NCBI GenBank assembly: GCA_022843385.1
Contig: JALHNT010000043.1
Span: 1 to 63,317 of the forward strand
DNA: 63,317 bases
Direction of reading: 5' to 3'
From: Anaerolineae bacterium
Lineage (GTDB): Bacteria > Chloroflexota > Anaerolineae > Aggregatilineales > Phototrophicaceae
The position numbers and the translations under genes are program-made. Below the pieces are notes generated by a model that had not been told where the DNA came from, did no database searches, and was given only the letters and a program-made list of their open reading frames with translations. Of the stretch, positions 17,360 to 26,412 are shown piece after piece (positions within the stretch are counted from its first letter, which is position 1; the number at the start of each line of letters is the position of its first letter).

Positions 17360-19993
17360 CTACAACAGACCCAACTCGCGGGCACGGGCTACCGCTTCGG
17401 TGCGTCGCTGAACCTGTAGTTTTTCAAAAATCTTCCCATTGTGAACCTTGACCGTGACAAGAGCGATGAAAAGCCGCTCGCTGATCTCACGATTCGAAAG
17501 TCCGTCAGCAACCAGACGGAGTATTTCCAACTCACGTTGGCTCAATGGTTCGATAAGTGGTTGAGCTGGCGAGGGCGGGTGGGCGTTTTCTTTCCGCTTC
17601 TGCCGCTGTGGTTCAATGGCCGTCAATAGGTTGCCGATATAGTCGAGCATGATCCCGCGAGCCGATGCTTCGGACAAGAGCTGTGCCATCGGCAAGCCCT
17701 CATCGACAAAGAGACGTATGAATCCACCCGTCTTCGCCATCGACAGCGCATCAACCAACATCTGCACCGCGTCATCTTTTTCACCGCGCGCGTGCAGCGC
17801 GATGGCTGTCAGGATCATCACCCGGAGCTGCTCGTCTGCCCAGCCTTTTGCCTCCATCTGCTGGCGTAAGGGGACCAACAGTCCTAGTGCTGCGGAAGGG
17901 TTTCCCTCAGCCAGATAGATCCGCGCCTGACTGATGGGGAGGTCATGAGTTCGGGCAATATGCGCGGCTGCCGCCAGATTGCCCTGTTGCAGCAAGGCGA
18001 TGACCTGTGTGGCAGCGATTTCAGGCATCCGGTGCATGAAGTGATGCTGGTGAACGAACGCTTCGGCTTCCGCCAATGTAGCAAGAGCACCCGCAGCATC
18101 GCCCTGTGTCAATTTGAGGCGGGCCAAAAACACATCATAGGCAGCCGTGGTGTCAATGCTGTACATCTGTCGCAAAAAGTGGGCGCATTGCTGCCCATAC
18201 GCTTCGGCGTCCGCCAGATCGTTCCATTGATAGTAGATACGGGCTAAGCCAAGATAGGCTATCGCAACCATCGCCTCCGGCGGATCACCCGCTAATTGCA
18301 CGGCACGCCGGTAAGTCGTTGTTGCGGATACCAGTTGGTTGTCAGATTCTTCGAGATGAGCGAGATACATGGCAGCCGATGTCGTATAGACCGAATTTCG
18401 GGATGCGTTACTGAAGGCGATTACTTCCAGAAAGGCTTGCCGGGCGGCGGCACGGTTTCCCTGTAGCTGATAGGCATGGCCGAGCGCCATCGTTGCGGCG
18501 GTGCGAACAGGAATATTGCTGGGGTGCAGATACTCCAGTGCGCGCTGAGACTGGATCATGATGGTTTCGGCATCGTGGGAAATAACGCCCAGCAGCGCCC
18601 GGATAGCGGCAATGCGTCCGATAAGGTCGTCGGTATTGTCATTTGTTTCGGCTGTTTTCAGCGCCTTTTCAGCCGCTTGTAGTTTCAGTTCGACGGCGGA
18701 CGGCTGTTGCCCGCCAAACAACAATGTTGAGGCGTAAGTTACCCACAGCGAGGGTCTGGCATCCAATACCGCTTTAGGCAGCGACTCCAGCCAGTTGAGG
18801 ACAGGTGCCCATGCGCTCCGGAATTGCAGCGGCATCCCATCTCCCTCAATCAGGCGCTCGACACGCTCTATATCGTGGGCGGCGGCAGCATGATGAAAGG
18901 CATCCAGCTCCAGCCCATGCTCTTCATACCACAGGCTAGCGCGGCTGTGTAGTTCAGCGACTCCCTCCGTAGCCATGCGCTGATGCAGCCGCTGCCGAAG
19001 CAAATCGGCAAAGAGATGGTGATAGCGATACCAGCGGCGCTCATTGTCCAGTGGGATCAAGAACAGATTAGCATGTTCGATAGATTCCAGCGTGGTTTGC
19101 CCGGAAGCAGACTTGTCAAGCAGAACCGCGTCACACAGCGAACCACACAGGCGATCCAGGATCGACGTGCGTAGCAAGAACATCTGGACATGTTCCGGCT
19201 GCCGTTGCAGGACTTCTTCAACCAGATAGTCCAACACGAAATGGTGACTGCCACTGAAGGACTGGATGAAACTGCTCACATCCTGATGTCCCTGCATGGA
19301 AATCGCGGCGAGTTGCAAGCCTGCAATCCAACCTTCGGTGCGGGTTTCCAGGGTGGCGATGTCGTCGGCTGAGAGGTTGAGATTCATCACCTGATTAAGA
19401 AATACAGCCGCTTCATCCGGTGTAAAGCGCAAGGTAGAAGCACGGAGTTCTGTCAATTGGCTCCGCGCCCGTAAGCGCGCCAAGGGTAGATTGGGGTCTT
19501 CGCGGGTAGTGATGATCAGGTGCATCTGGGGTGGCAGATGATCGAGTAGAAACGTGATGGCGTGATCAATCGATTGCTCGTCAATGATGTGGTAATCATC
19601 AAGGACGAGGAGGAAATCATCCGGAATGGCATTAACTTCATTGAGCAGCGATGTCAGGATCGAGTCGGTTGGCGGCGGCTGCGGGGATTGGAGTGCAGCT
19701 AACATTCTATTTCCAACATCTGGCGCGATCGTTTGTAAAGCAGTGACGAGGTAAGTGAGAAAGCGTGTGGGGTCATTATCCCCTTCATCCAGCGATAGCC
19801 AGGCGGTCGGTCGCTTGCTTGCCTCGACCCATTCACTGACCAGTGTGGTTTTCCCAAAGCCAGCGGGCGCTGAGATCAGGATCAGTTTTCCGCGCAACCC
19901 CTCGTTCAGCCGCTCAATCAGGCGCGGACGGAGGACAACCTTTGTTCGAGACGGAGGCAGATATAGTTTAGTGGCTAAAATGGGTATATTCAT
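17360..19993 (-). CDS. MalT-like LuxR-family STAND regulator, copy 1
   Basis: The 877-residue protein has, in order: the N-terminal ATKLYLPPSRTKVVLRPRL lead; P-loop SAPAGFGKTTLVSEW at about 40-54; sensor/Walker B LLVLDDYHIID near 130; a winged-helix and helical-repeat (TPR-like) region from about 330 to 790; and a GerE HTH at the C-terminus (LSQRELEILRLVADGLSNREI). This is the MalT-type, ATP- and inducer-dependent activator layout. The inducer is unknown. Its frame is intact. Downstream on the same strand are the small IRIKG protein and the membrane/MDR genes, likely targets. Confidence 0.93.
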   Translation of the reverse strand: MNIPILATKLYLPPSRTKVVLRPRLIERLNEGLRGKLILISAPAGFGKTTLVSEWVEASKRPTAWLSLDEGDNDPTRFLTYLVTALQTIAPDVGNRMLAALQSPQPPPTDSILTSLLNEVNAIPDDFLLVLDDYHIIDEQSIDHAITFLLDHLPPQMHLIITTREDPNLPLARLRARSQLTELRASTLRFTPDEAAVFLNQVMNLNLSADDIATLETRTEGWIAGLQLAAISMQGHQDVSSFIQSFSGSHHFVLDYLVEEVLQRQPEHVQMFLLRTSILDRLCGSLCDAVLLDKSASGQTTLESIEHANLFLIPLDNERRWYRYHHLFADLLRQRLHQRMATEGVAELHSRASLWYEEHGLELDAFHHAAAAHDIERVERLIEGDGMPLQFRSAWAPVLNWLESLPKAVLDARPSLWVTYASTLLFGGQQPSAVELKLQAAEKALKTAETNDNTDDLIGRIAAIRALLGVISHDAETIMIQSQRALEYLHPSNIPVRTAATMALGHAYQLQGNRAAARQAFLEVIAFSNASRNSVYTTSAAMYLAHLEESDNQLVSATTTYRRAVQLAGDPPEAMVAIAYLGLARIYYQWNDLADAEAYGQQCAHFLRQMYSIDTTAAYDVFLARLKLTQGDAAGALATLAEAEAFVHQHHFMHRMPEIAATQVIALLQQGNLAAAAHIARTHDLPISQARIYLAEGNPSAALGLLVPLRQQMEAKGWADEQLRVMILTAIALHARGEKDDAVQMLVDALSMAKTGGFIRLFVDEGLPMAQLLSEASARGIMLDYIGNLLTAIEPQRQKRKENAHPPSPAQPLIEPLSQRELEILRLVADGLSNREISERLFIALVTVKVHNGKIFEKLQVQRRTEAVARARELGLL

Positions 19994-20032
19994 GATGAAA
20001 GTGTATCCTGCTATTTCACATGTTTCGGGGAT

Positions 20033-21013
20033 TCAATCGTGCGCTACACTCAGCACGACATTTCCTTTTTTGCGTCCCGTGTCGACATACCCATGCGCCT
20101 CGGCAGCATGTGCCAATGGGTAGATTCGATCAATAACCGATTTCAGCTTTCCTCCCTCCACACGCTCCTGGAGAAAAACCAAATCTTCGGTGTCTTGATT
20201 TGCTGCTCCAGCAATGACTTTTTTACTGCCAGTCATCGAAACCCACCATCCCCGAAGCAACTGTCCTGGTCCAGTATTGCCTCCCAAAAGATAGCGCCCG
20301 CTTGGCTTGAGCGATTGGAGGCTATCCGAAAACGAACTCTTGCCCATCACATCAAAGATAACGTCATAGGTCTGACCGCTTTGGGTGAAATCCTCTTGGG
20401 TGTGATCAATGGTGTGATCCGCGCCAATTGAGCGCAGCATGTCCAGCTTCCCGGTGCTGTCCACACCGGTCACTTCCGCCCCAAAATGCTTGGCAAGCTG
20501 TACTGCAATCGTACCGATACTCCCACCTGCACCAACGATCAATACCTTTTCTCCAGTCTGGATATTCGCTTTTCTCATAAAGTGCAGGGCTTCAATTCCA
20601 GCAACAGGAATGGCGGCGGCTTCCTCGTAAGTCATAGTGGACGGTTTGATTGCCAGTATCCCCGCTTCTGGCAGACAAACATATTCAGCATAGGCACCAA
20701 ACTGAAAACCTGTTGTTCCGAAAACGGGATCGCCCTCCTTAAATCGGGTCACATTCTTGCCGACAGCATCAATGTCCCCGGCAAGTTCCTGTCCAAGAAT
20801 GAAGTTTCGTGGCTTGTTGAAACCTACATATGCACGTATGGGAAGCATAAGCCAGAGTGGAAAATTGAGCGTTCTAATTTCAGCGTCCCCGGCAGTCACG
20901 GTTGTCGCACGCACTCGTATCAGGACTTCGTTGTCCTTTGGAATCGGCTTATCGACTTCTGTGAGCTGAAGCCCATCTGGCGATCCGTATTTTGTCAATA
21001 CGATGGCTTTCAA
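20033..21013 (-). CDS. NAD(P)-dependent MDR dehydrogenase, paralogue B
   Basis: A 326-residue MDR protein starting at TTG (21011-21013) with GAGGAG upstream. The cofactor motif is VGAGGSIGTIAVQLAKHFG, followed by GADHTIDHTQEDF. Catalytic zinc ligands are absent. A KPSTMTYEEAAAIPVAGIEALHFM segment matches the other three paralogues in the window. Its stop is 40 bases before the start of the MalT-like gene in the same direction. The C-terminus YVDTGRKKGNVVLSV is typical of the group. Confidence 0.9.
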   Translation of the reverse strand: MKAIVLTKYGSPDGLQLTEVDKPIPKDNEVLIRVRATTVTAGDAEIRTLNFPLWLMLPIRAYVGFNKPRNFILGQELAGDIDAVGKNVTRFKEGDPVFGTTGFQFGAYAEYVCLPEAGILAIKPSTMTYEEAAAIPVAGIEALHFMRKANIQTGEKVLIVGAGGSIGTIAVQLAKHFGAEVTGVDSTGKLDMLRSIGADHTIDHTQEDFTQSGQTYDVIFDVMGKSSFSDSLQSLKPSGRYLLGGNTGPGQLLRGWWVSMTGSKKVIAGAANQDTEDLVFLQERVEGGKLKSVIDRIYPLAHAAEAHGYVDTGRKKGNVVLSVAHD

Positions 21014-21036
21014 GGATATTGCTCCTCTATAGTTCT

Positions 21037-21140
21037 CAGGCAGGACTTACGCAGTTGAGTACGAGTTGGGCCTGATAAACAGGCAAGAACAGGCAAAGTT
21101 AGGATTTACTTACCTTTCGGGTGCGGTAAGTCCAGTCAGG
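21037..21140. repeat. 104-bp element with imperfect terminal inverted repeats (MITE-like)
   Basis: The left arm at 21037-21053 and the right arm at 21122-21140 share GGACTTAC plus GCA in inverted orientation, with a small offset. The spacer also repeats AGGCAA(AG). It sits in a gene-free gap upstream of MDR paralogue B. Short inverted-repeat elements ending in ACTTAC are plausible non-autonomous transposons, but no target duplication is clear. Confidence 0.4.
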
Positions 21141-21145
21141 ATAAT

Positions 21146-21583
21146 TCACGCCCGAAACAGGAAGGCATCATACTGCGGCGCGTTGAGCACGTTATTCGCA
21201 TATAGATTGGCGATGAGCCTGACAATACAGATTGTCGTGAAGACAGCAAACCCGGTAGCGTAGTCAAGCGTCCCGTTAAAGGTCAGCAAGATGGGCAGCA
21301 GCCACGCCGCATTGTAGACCAACCTGAAAAGTTGAGTCATACATCCCGGTTGTCCTTTAGCTTTGTTCCCTGATCGCTTCTTCTCCCATACGAACCGCAT
21401 GGTGAGGTGACCCTCGGTAACAATTCAGAACATGCAACCGATCATGACAAGCCCGGTAAAAGCAGCTTCTGCGGGCAGCGCCGTCGTAAACAAGGCGACA
21501 GCGATGTAGGAAAAGAAGATGAGGCCAAGCCCCAGCGTAAACCCATTGTTCCAACGGGCAGTCAAAAGTCTGTCCCCAATCAT
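21146..21583 (-). pseudogene. Small membrane protein gene split by an in-frame TGA
   Basis: From ATG 21583 the frame reads MIGDRLLTARWNNGFTLG and two hydrophobic helices to CMF, then TGA at codon 53. The same frame continues IVTEGHLTMRFVWEKK and two more helices to 21146. The two pieces together would be a ~145-residue four-helix membrane protein. Either a nonsense change split it, or there are two small genes, the second starting at 21400. No family is recognised. Confidence 0.45.
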
Positions 21584-21661
21584 CGTCGCCCCTCTTTCTG
21601 TCTGACGATTGCGAGTGCTTCAGCATAACGGAATATCGTGGTTTTGTTAAGTTTTGTCGTT

Positions 21662-22564
21662 CTAGTCCACCGTGATGACCACATTACCCCTTTTGTGCCC
21701 TGTTTCGACATATCGGTGCGCCTCAGCAGTTTGTTGTAACGGGTAGCGTCTATCAATGACCGCATGGATTTTCCCCGCCTCAGCAAGCTCTTTGAGGAAG
21801 AGCAGGTTCCCCAACTCTTCCTTTGCTGAAGATCTCACGGAAAGGTAGCGTCCTGCTTCCTTAAGCGAAGTTCTACTACGTGAATTGGATTTTTTGCCCA
21901 CCGCATCAAAAATGACATCATAGGTCTGTCCGTTTTGGGTGAAATCCTCTTTGGTGTAATCAATGACGGCATCAGCTCCCAGTGCCTTTACCAGTTCCAA
22001 ATTGGCTGTGCTGCAAACCCCAGTCACATCTGCACCGAAATGTTTGGCTAGCTGTACCGCGAAAGTTCCGACGCTTCCCGAAGCACCATAGACGAGCACC
22101 TTTTGTCCGCTTTGGATGTTCGCTGTCCTGAGAAGATACAATGCGGTCATTCCCCCAACCGGAACGGCGGCAGCTTCTTCATACGTCATATTAGCTGGTT
22201 TTACTGCCAGCACCCCTTTGCCCCATGCTTCGGGCAGGCATAGATACTCAGCATTCGCGCCAACACTCAAGCCGGTGGTCGTTCCAAAAACCTCGTCACC
22301 TTTCTTAAAGCGTGTTACAAGGCTGCCCACTGCTTCAATTTCCCCGGCGAACTCATGCCCTGGTATTCTTTTTCGTCTTATGCCAAACAGTTGGAAGAGG
22401 ATGTAGATCAGGGGGTGAAGCCGCCGAAGTATGACATCCCCTGTGATTACCGTGGCTGCATAGACTCGTATCAGAACTTCATTGTCCCTCGGAACAGGTT
22501 TTTCGACCTCTTGTAGTTTAAGACCATCGGGCGATCCGTGTTTTACCAAAACGATTGCTTTCAT
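21662..22564 (-). CDS. NAD(P)-dependent MDR dehydrogenase, paralogue C
   Basis: About 300 residues, MKAIVLVKHGSPDGLKLQEV at the start, cofactor motif VYGASGSVGTFAVQLAKHFG, then GADAVIDYTKEDF. It is about 25 residues shorter than the others because the segment after the nucleotide-binding domain (RSRTSLKEAGRYLS to ELGNLLF) is compact. The ATG at 22564 has AGGAG eight bases upstream; the ATG two codons earlier is too close to that site. No zinc ligands are seen. Confidence 0.88.
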   Translation of the reverse strand: MKAIVLVKHGSPDGLKLQEVEKPVPRDNEVLIRVYAATVITGDVILRRLHPLIYILFQLFGIRRKRIPGHEFAGEIEAVGSLVTRFKKGDEVFGTTTGLSVGANAEYLCLPEAWGKGVLAVKPANMTYEEAAAVPVGGMTALYLLRTANIQSGQKVLVYGASGSVGTFAVQLAKHFGADVTGVCSTANLELVKALGADAVIDYTKEDFTQNGQTYDVIFDAVGKKSNSRSRTSLKEAGRYLSVRSSAKEELGNLLFLKELAEAGKIHAVIDRRYPLQQTAEAHRYVETGHKRGNVVITVD

Positions 22565-22643
22565 GTGCATTTCTCCTGAGTATCAGGTCACCTGCCGCAA
22601 TTCCACCGGGCTTCATCGCGGCAGGTACAGTTTTTCGCTAGTT

Positions 22644-23636
22644 CTAATCACCAGATTGCACAGTGATAACGACTTTTCCTTGAGCGTGTCCTGCTTCAAC
22701 ATACCGGATCGCTTCAGCGACCTCGCTCAATGGGTAACATCTGTCGATCACAGGTTTTACTTTTCCGGCTTCAAGGAGTTCCTTTATGAAACCAAGATTG
22801 GCTTTGTCGGGTTTCGCCAATAGGTTACCCATTTTCTTATTGCCGGTCATGGATACCAGCGGCCCCAGGAGCATCGCCTCAAACATTTGCGCCATAGCAC
22901 CACCAGTCATGACATAAGTTCCGTCCGGGCTTAATGCGCGTTGATATGCTGAAAGCGGATGATAGCCGTTTGCGGCAAGAATAAGGTCATACTGCTGCCC
23001 GTTTTGAGTGAAATCTTCCTGCGTGTAATCAATCACATGATCTGCCCCAATTGAGCGCATCCTGCCCACATTCCTGGTGCTGCATACAGCTGTGACTTCC
23101 GCACCGAACGCTTTGGCAATCTGTACCGCAAACGAACCCACCCCGCCTGATGCACCATTAATCAGTACCTTTTGCCCCGGCTGAATCTGTACTCTGCTTT
23201 GAAGACCCTGCAACGCGGTAACTGCCGCCACGGGGACGGATGCGGCTTCCTCGAACGATATATTGGCAGGTTTCAACACCAGCGCGGTTTCACTCGCACA
23301 TACATATTCGGCAAAAGATCCCCTGCCACACGCGTTTAAGTCCCCGAATACCTCATCACCGAGCTGAAATTGGGTGACATTTTTGCCGACCGCCTCTACT
23401 CGCCCCGCAACATCCGCTCCCAGGAAGATATTCTTGGGTTTGAGCAGCCCAGACCCCAGGCGGAATAACCAGGGTGTGCCTCTCAAGTAATGCCAATCAC
23501 CGGCATTCACGGATGCGGCGTGAACCTTGATGAGCACTTCATCATCCTTCGGAGTCGGTTTTTCGACCTCTTTCAATTGAATGACATCGGGTGATCCGTA
23601 CTGGGTGTAGATAATCGCTTTCATGGTGGTGGTCAT
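22644..23636 (-). CDS. NAD(P)-dependent MDR dehydrogenase, paralogue D
   Basis: A 330-residue MDR protein, closest to paralogue A: MKAIIYTQYGSPDVIQLKEV, INGASGGVGSFAVQIAKAFG, GADHVIDYTQEDF, and VIDRCYPLSEVAEAIRYVEAGHAQG at the C-terminus. Zinc ligands are absent, so a quinone or enone reductase role is likelier than alcohol oxidation. It is followed 80 bases downstream by paralogue C, and preceded by the small IRIKG protein B, with which it may share a message. Confidence 0.9.
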   Translation of the reverse strand: MTTTMKAIIYTQYGSPDVIQLKEVEKPTPKDDEVLIKVHAASVNAGDWHYLRGTPWLFRLGSGLLKPKNIFLGADVAGRVEAVGKNVTQFQLGDEVFGDLNACGRGSFAEYVCASETALVLKPANISFEEAASVPVAAVTALQGLQSRVQIQPGQKVLINGASGGVGSFAVQIAKAFGAEVTAVCSTRNVGRMRSIGADHVIDYTQEDFTQNGQQYDLILAANGYHPLSAYQRALSPDGTYVMTGGAMAQMFEAMLLGPLVSMTGNKKMGNLLAKPDKANLGFIKELLEAGKVKPVIDRCYPLSEVAEAIRYVEAGHAQGKVVITVQSGD

Positions 23637-23691
23637 TTTCTCAATCCTTCTGGTGAATGCTGGTAGGTGCTTACTTGAACATGACAGTTGA

Positions 23692-23913
23692 CTATTTGGC
23701 CTTTAGCACCTCCGATTGGTCGCCTTGTGAAAAGGAAATCAACTGAAGATTCAGATCGTGAATACGGTTCAACAGTCCCAAAAGCGCTGCCTGATCGGGA
23801 AGCTGTCCATTCAATAAGGTTTCACCATTAGCCTGATGAGAGACATTCAGACTTTCCAACCAGTCTGACCAGTCCGGCTTCAAGGTTCCTTTGATTCTGA
23901 TCTCCACATACAT
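23692..23913 (-). CDS. Small conserved protein, member B of an IRIKG family
   Basis: About 73 residues: MYVEIRIKGTLKPDWSDWLESL, then PDQAALLGLLNRIHDLNLQLIS. It is clearly related to the 90-residue protein at 16948-17220 (shared IRIKG-x-L-x-P-x-W-x-D-W and DQAAL-x-GLL). GGAG precedes the ATG at 23913; the longer frame upstream lacks a ribosome site. It lies just upstream of MDR paralogue D on the same strand. No function known. Confidence 0.75.
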   Translation of the reverse strand: MYVEIRIKGTLKPDWSDWLESLNVSHQANGETLLNGQLPDQAALLGLLNRIHDLNLQLISFSQGDQSEVLKAK

Positions 23914-24004
23914 GGTATTTCTCCACTTTCCGTATTGCGTACTTTCTGTGGCGAGCGATCCCAAACTGGCTTCAATGGTCATCTAACGGGACTGCGTTCT
24001 GCCC

Positions 24005-25534
24005 TTAGCCATCTGCATGTTGCACCAAACGACGGGAACGAAGCGTTAAGAAGGCACGAGCCAGCGCCCAGCCAATACAAAGGGCAGTGAGTGTCGCAAT
24101 CACGATAAACGCATCGGGAGCGAATAGGGCAATTGTTTCTATGGGTGCATCGAACTGGAAAGGTAGAATGATCCAAGCAATGCCTACCGGAAGAACATCG
24201 ATTGCCAGAGGCAGATAGAACCGCCAGAAACGACGGATGCCATGCGGGGGAAGCTCACCACGATGTTGCCAGCGTCTTATGGAAAGGTAAGCCCCTACGA
24301 TCCAGAGGACAGGAATGAGAAGTGCAGCCAGCAGCCCCCCCTGTGGGATGATAGTTAACGGTGGATTGGTGCTTGTGGTTAAATTGTTTCCAAGAAGTAT
24401 TTGGGCGACACCTTCGATTGGAACATTGATCGCACTGCTGTTCAAGAATCCACCAACATTGACCAGTACGACAATTCCGATCTGCTTGTCAGGGAGCAGC
24501 AGCAGATTAGAGTGGAAATTACTGAGATCTCCGTTGTGCCAGATTTTGACTGATCCAGGCTCCCCTTGAATCACCCATCCCATCCCATACGAACTCAAAG
24601 CGCTCATTCTGGCACCTGAAGTATGAAGCGTGACAATTCCCTCTGGGGATAAGAGCTGGTTATTGCCATAAGTGCCCTCGTTCAACTGAGCGATTAAATA
24701 ATGGGTCATGTCTTCCGCTGATGAAATCAGAAAACCCGAGGGTGTCATGTGTCGGGGGTAAGGCGCATCAAAGGCGACCGGCCAAAAGAACCAGTATCGA
24801 TAGCCTGTGGCGATGTCTGCTGCTGCTGGATCGGAAAGTTCAGCCGCGCTGTGACTCATCTGGAGTGGAGCAAAGATCGCGGAGCGGACATAGTCCTCAT
24901 ATGAACTCCCGGATACTGACTGAATGATCAATCCCAGCGTGTTGTAGTTGTCGTTGGCGTATTCATAGCTTTCACCTGGTGGATGACTGAGCTGTACGCC
25001 GGACAGATCCCGAACGCCATTTTCAAGCGCCAATTCACTCTGGTCGTTGTCTGTGATGCCTTGCCGACCCGCGTGGGTAGGTAAACCACTGTCTTGATTG
25101 AGCAGGTTGCGCACAGTGATTTGGGCAGATGCTGCTGCGTCATTGGTGCGGAACCAGGGTAGATATGTAGTGACGGATGCATCCAGGTCAATCTTGCCGG
25201 CCTCAACCAGTTGCATCACTGCGAGCGCAGTGAATGATTTAGAAGTTGAACCGAGAATGAAAGGCGTCTGAGGGCTCACTGCCCGCCCATCTGGGCCAGC
25301 GATACCATAGCCCTTGAGATAGACAACCTCATTGCCATAGACCACACCCAATGCCAAACCAGGAATGTTGGCAATCTGCATTCTGGACTGAATATAGGCA
25401 TCGATTCGATCCTGATCGACCTGTGGCAGAGGAAAGCTCTGTGCAGACGCAACCATGACAGGCGAAAACATGGGCAGTATGCCAAGGAGGGTCAGGATGC
25501 ATAGAAACGCGAAGTAACTTTTCGTGTAGGACAT
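24005..25534 (-). CDS. Class C beta-lactamase-fold serine hydrolase with C-terminal membrane domain
   Basis: About 509 residues. A signal peptide (to about residue 33) is followed by the penicillin-binding-protein/beta-lactamase class C fold, with the nucleophile motif STSK (in ILGSTSKSFTALAV) and the YAN motif (YEYANDNY). After about residue 370 come four hydrophobic helices. Such proteins act as esterases or D-amino-acid peptidases of unknown substrate; nothing shows antibiotic resistance. The start has GAGG upstream. The promoter region holds the ATACCC-N6-GGGTAT palindrome at 25629-25646. Confidence 0.88.
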   Translation of the reverse strand: MSYTKSYFAFLCILTLLGILPMFSPVMVASAQSFPLPQVDQDRIDAYIQSRMQIANIPGLALGVVYGNEVVYLKGYGIAGPDGRAVSPQTPFILGSTSKSFTALAVMQLVEAGKIDLDASVTTYLPWFRTNDAAASAQITVRNLLNQDSGLPTHAGRQGITDNDQSELALENGVRDLSGVQLSHPPGESYEYANDNYNTLGLIIQSVSGSSYEDYVRSAIFAPLQMSHSAAELSDPAAADIATGYRYWFFWPVAFDAPYPRHMTPSGFLISSAEDMTHYLIAQLNEGTYGNNQLLSPEGIVTLHTSGARMSALSSYGMGWVIQGEPGSVKIWHNGDLSNFHSNLLLLPDKQIGIVVLVNVGGFLNSSAINVPIEGVAQILLGNNLTTSTNPPLTIIPQGGLLAALLIPVLWIVGAYLSIRRWQHRGELPPHGIRRFWRFYLPLAIDVLPVGIAWIILPFQFDAPIETIALFAPDAFIVIATLTALCIGWALARAFLTLRSRRLVQHADG

Positions 25535-25617
25535 TGTTGCCTCATGAATCATGCTGGGATCAGTGGAGTAGTCACACGCTTTTGAGTTGTGACTATCCCC
25601 AGAATAGCGGGTAAGAT

Positions 25618-25659
25618 ACGGTAGTGTCATACCCTATGTGGGGTATTGTCGTAGGGTAG
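25618..25659 (-). promoter_or_regulatory. Palindromic operator candidate, site 1
   Basis: ATACCC-tatgtg-GGGTAT is a perfect palindrome at 25629-25646. It is preceded by GGTAGTGTC and followed by GTCGTAGGGTAG at 25648-25659. It lies about 95 bases upstream of the serine hydrolase start and overlaps the GNAT stop. The same core occurs at 27544-27561. A MalT-like regulator gene adjoins the second site. Confidence 0.65.
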
Positions 25660-26293
25660 AGCGAAGTTCAACCGCACATGAACAGCTTTCGGGATCACGC
25701 TGACAGGTGCAGACGACTTGCTCGACACAGCGCCAACAGGGGCTTAAGCCACCCTCAATCAATGGGACTCCCAGCAGCGCTGCACCGATACGCGCCCGAT
25801 CTAGTAGGTCAAACGGAATCAGCCCCAGACCGTTATCACGCTGGAACGAAAGCTGCCCGACTGCCCGGAAGCCGGCCTTTTGCATTCCTGCGCCCGATGG
25901 CAGATTCTCAGGGGCATGGATAATCCAGAAGCGTTGAGCCCGTTCCGCCCGCACGATTGCCTGTAGTAGACGCGGATACAACCCTTTTCCTTGCCATTCG
26001 GGTGAGGTTGCGAAATCCCATAGGTAACGATTATCTGCGGGGATAGGAAAAACGAGGTTTAGCTCGCCAATCGAGGCTTCGCGTGTCGCTACCCAACCAT
26101 AGGTCACTGCCGTTCCGTCTATATAACCCATATACGGAAGGTGTCCGGCACTCCGCCGTTGTTCGACTTCCGCGACAGTAATGTGATTGAGGGTTGCCAG
26201 TTGTGCATCATCCGCTGCCAGCCGCACATGAAAATCTGATAAAGGGGTTAAATCCATCAAGGGATCAGAAGCCCACCATGTTGCCAGTGCCAT
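25634..26293 (-). CDS. GNAT-family acetyltransferase with Cys-rich tail
   Basis: The 219-residue protein contains the acetyl-CoA site region ATSPEWQGKGLYPRLLQAIV (Q/R-x2-G-x-G/A type, here Q-G-K-G-L) at about residues 105-124, typical of GNAT N-acetyltransferases. The last ~35 residues carry CWRC, CTC and CSC, six cysteines spaced CxxC-x5-CxC-x6-CxC, which suggests metal binding or redox control. This tail is not part of the GNAT fold. The substrate is unknown. Confidence 0.8.
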   Translation of the reverse strand: MALATWWASDPLMDLTPLSDFHVRLAADDAQLATLNHITVAEVEQRRSAGHLPYMGYIDGTAVTYGWVATREASIGELNLVFPIPADNRYLWDFATSPEWQGKGLYPRLLQAIVRAERAQRFWIIHAPENLPSGAGMQKAGFRAVGQLSFQRDNGLGLIPFDLLDRARIGAALLGVPLIEGGLSPCWRCVEQVVCTCQRDPESCSCAVELRSTLRQYPT

Positions 26294-26412
26294 TTGTTTA
26301 CCTCATGCAAATCATCGTGTTGGGTTGCCAGTTAGCTACTCAGAAGGTGCATTCAAGTTTGAGGCAAAGTACCCATTACTTTGCCCTGTGTGATTCAATG
26401 TTTTGCACTGGC

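Noticed and set aside
24005..25534. Antibiotic-resistance beta-lactamase
   Set aside because: Only the fold motifs are present; the long protein with a C-terminal membrane domain is typical of esterase-like relatives with no shown resistance role.
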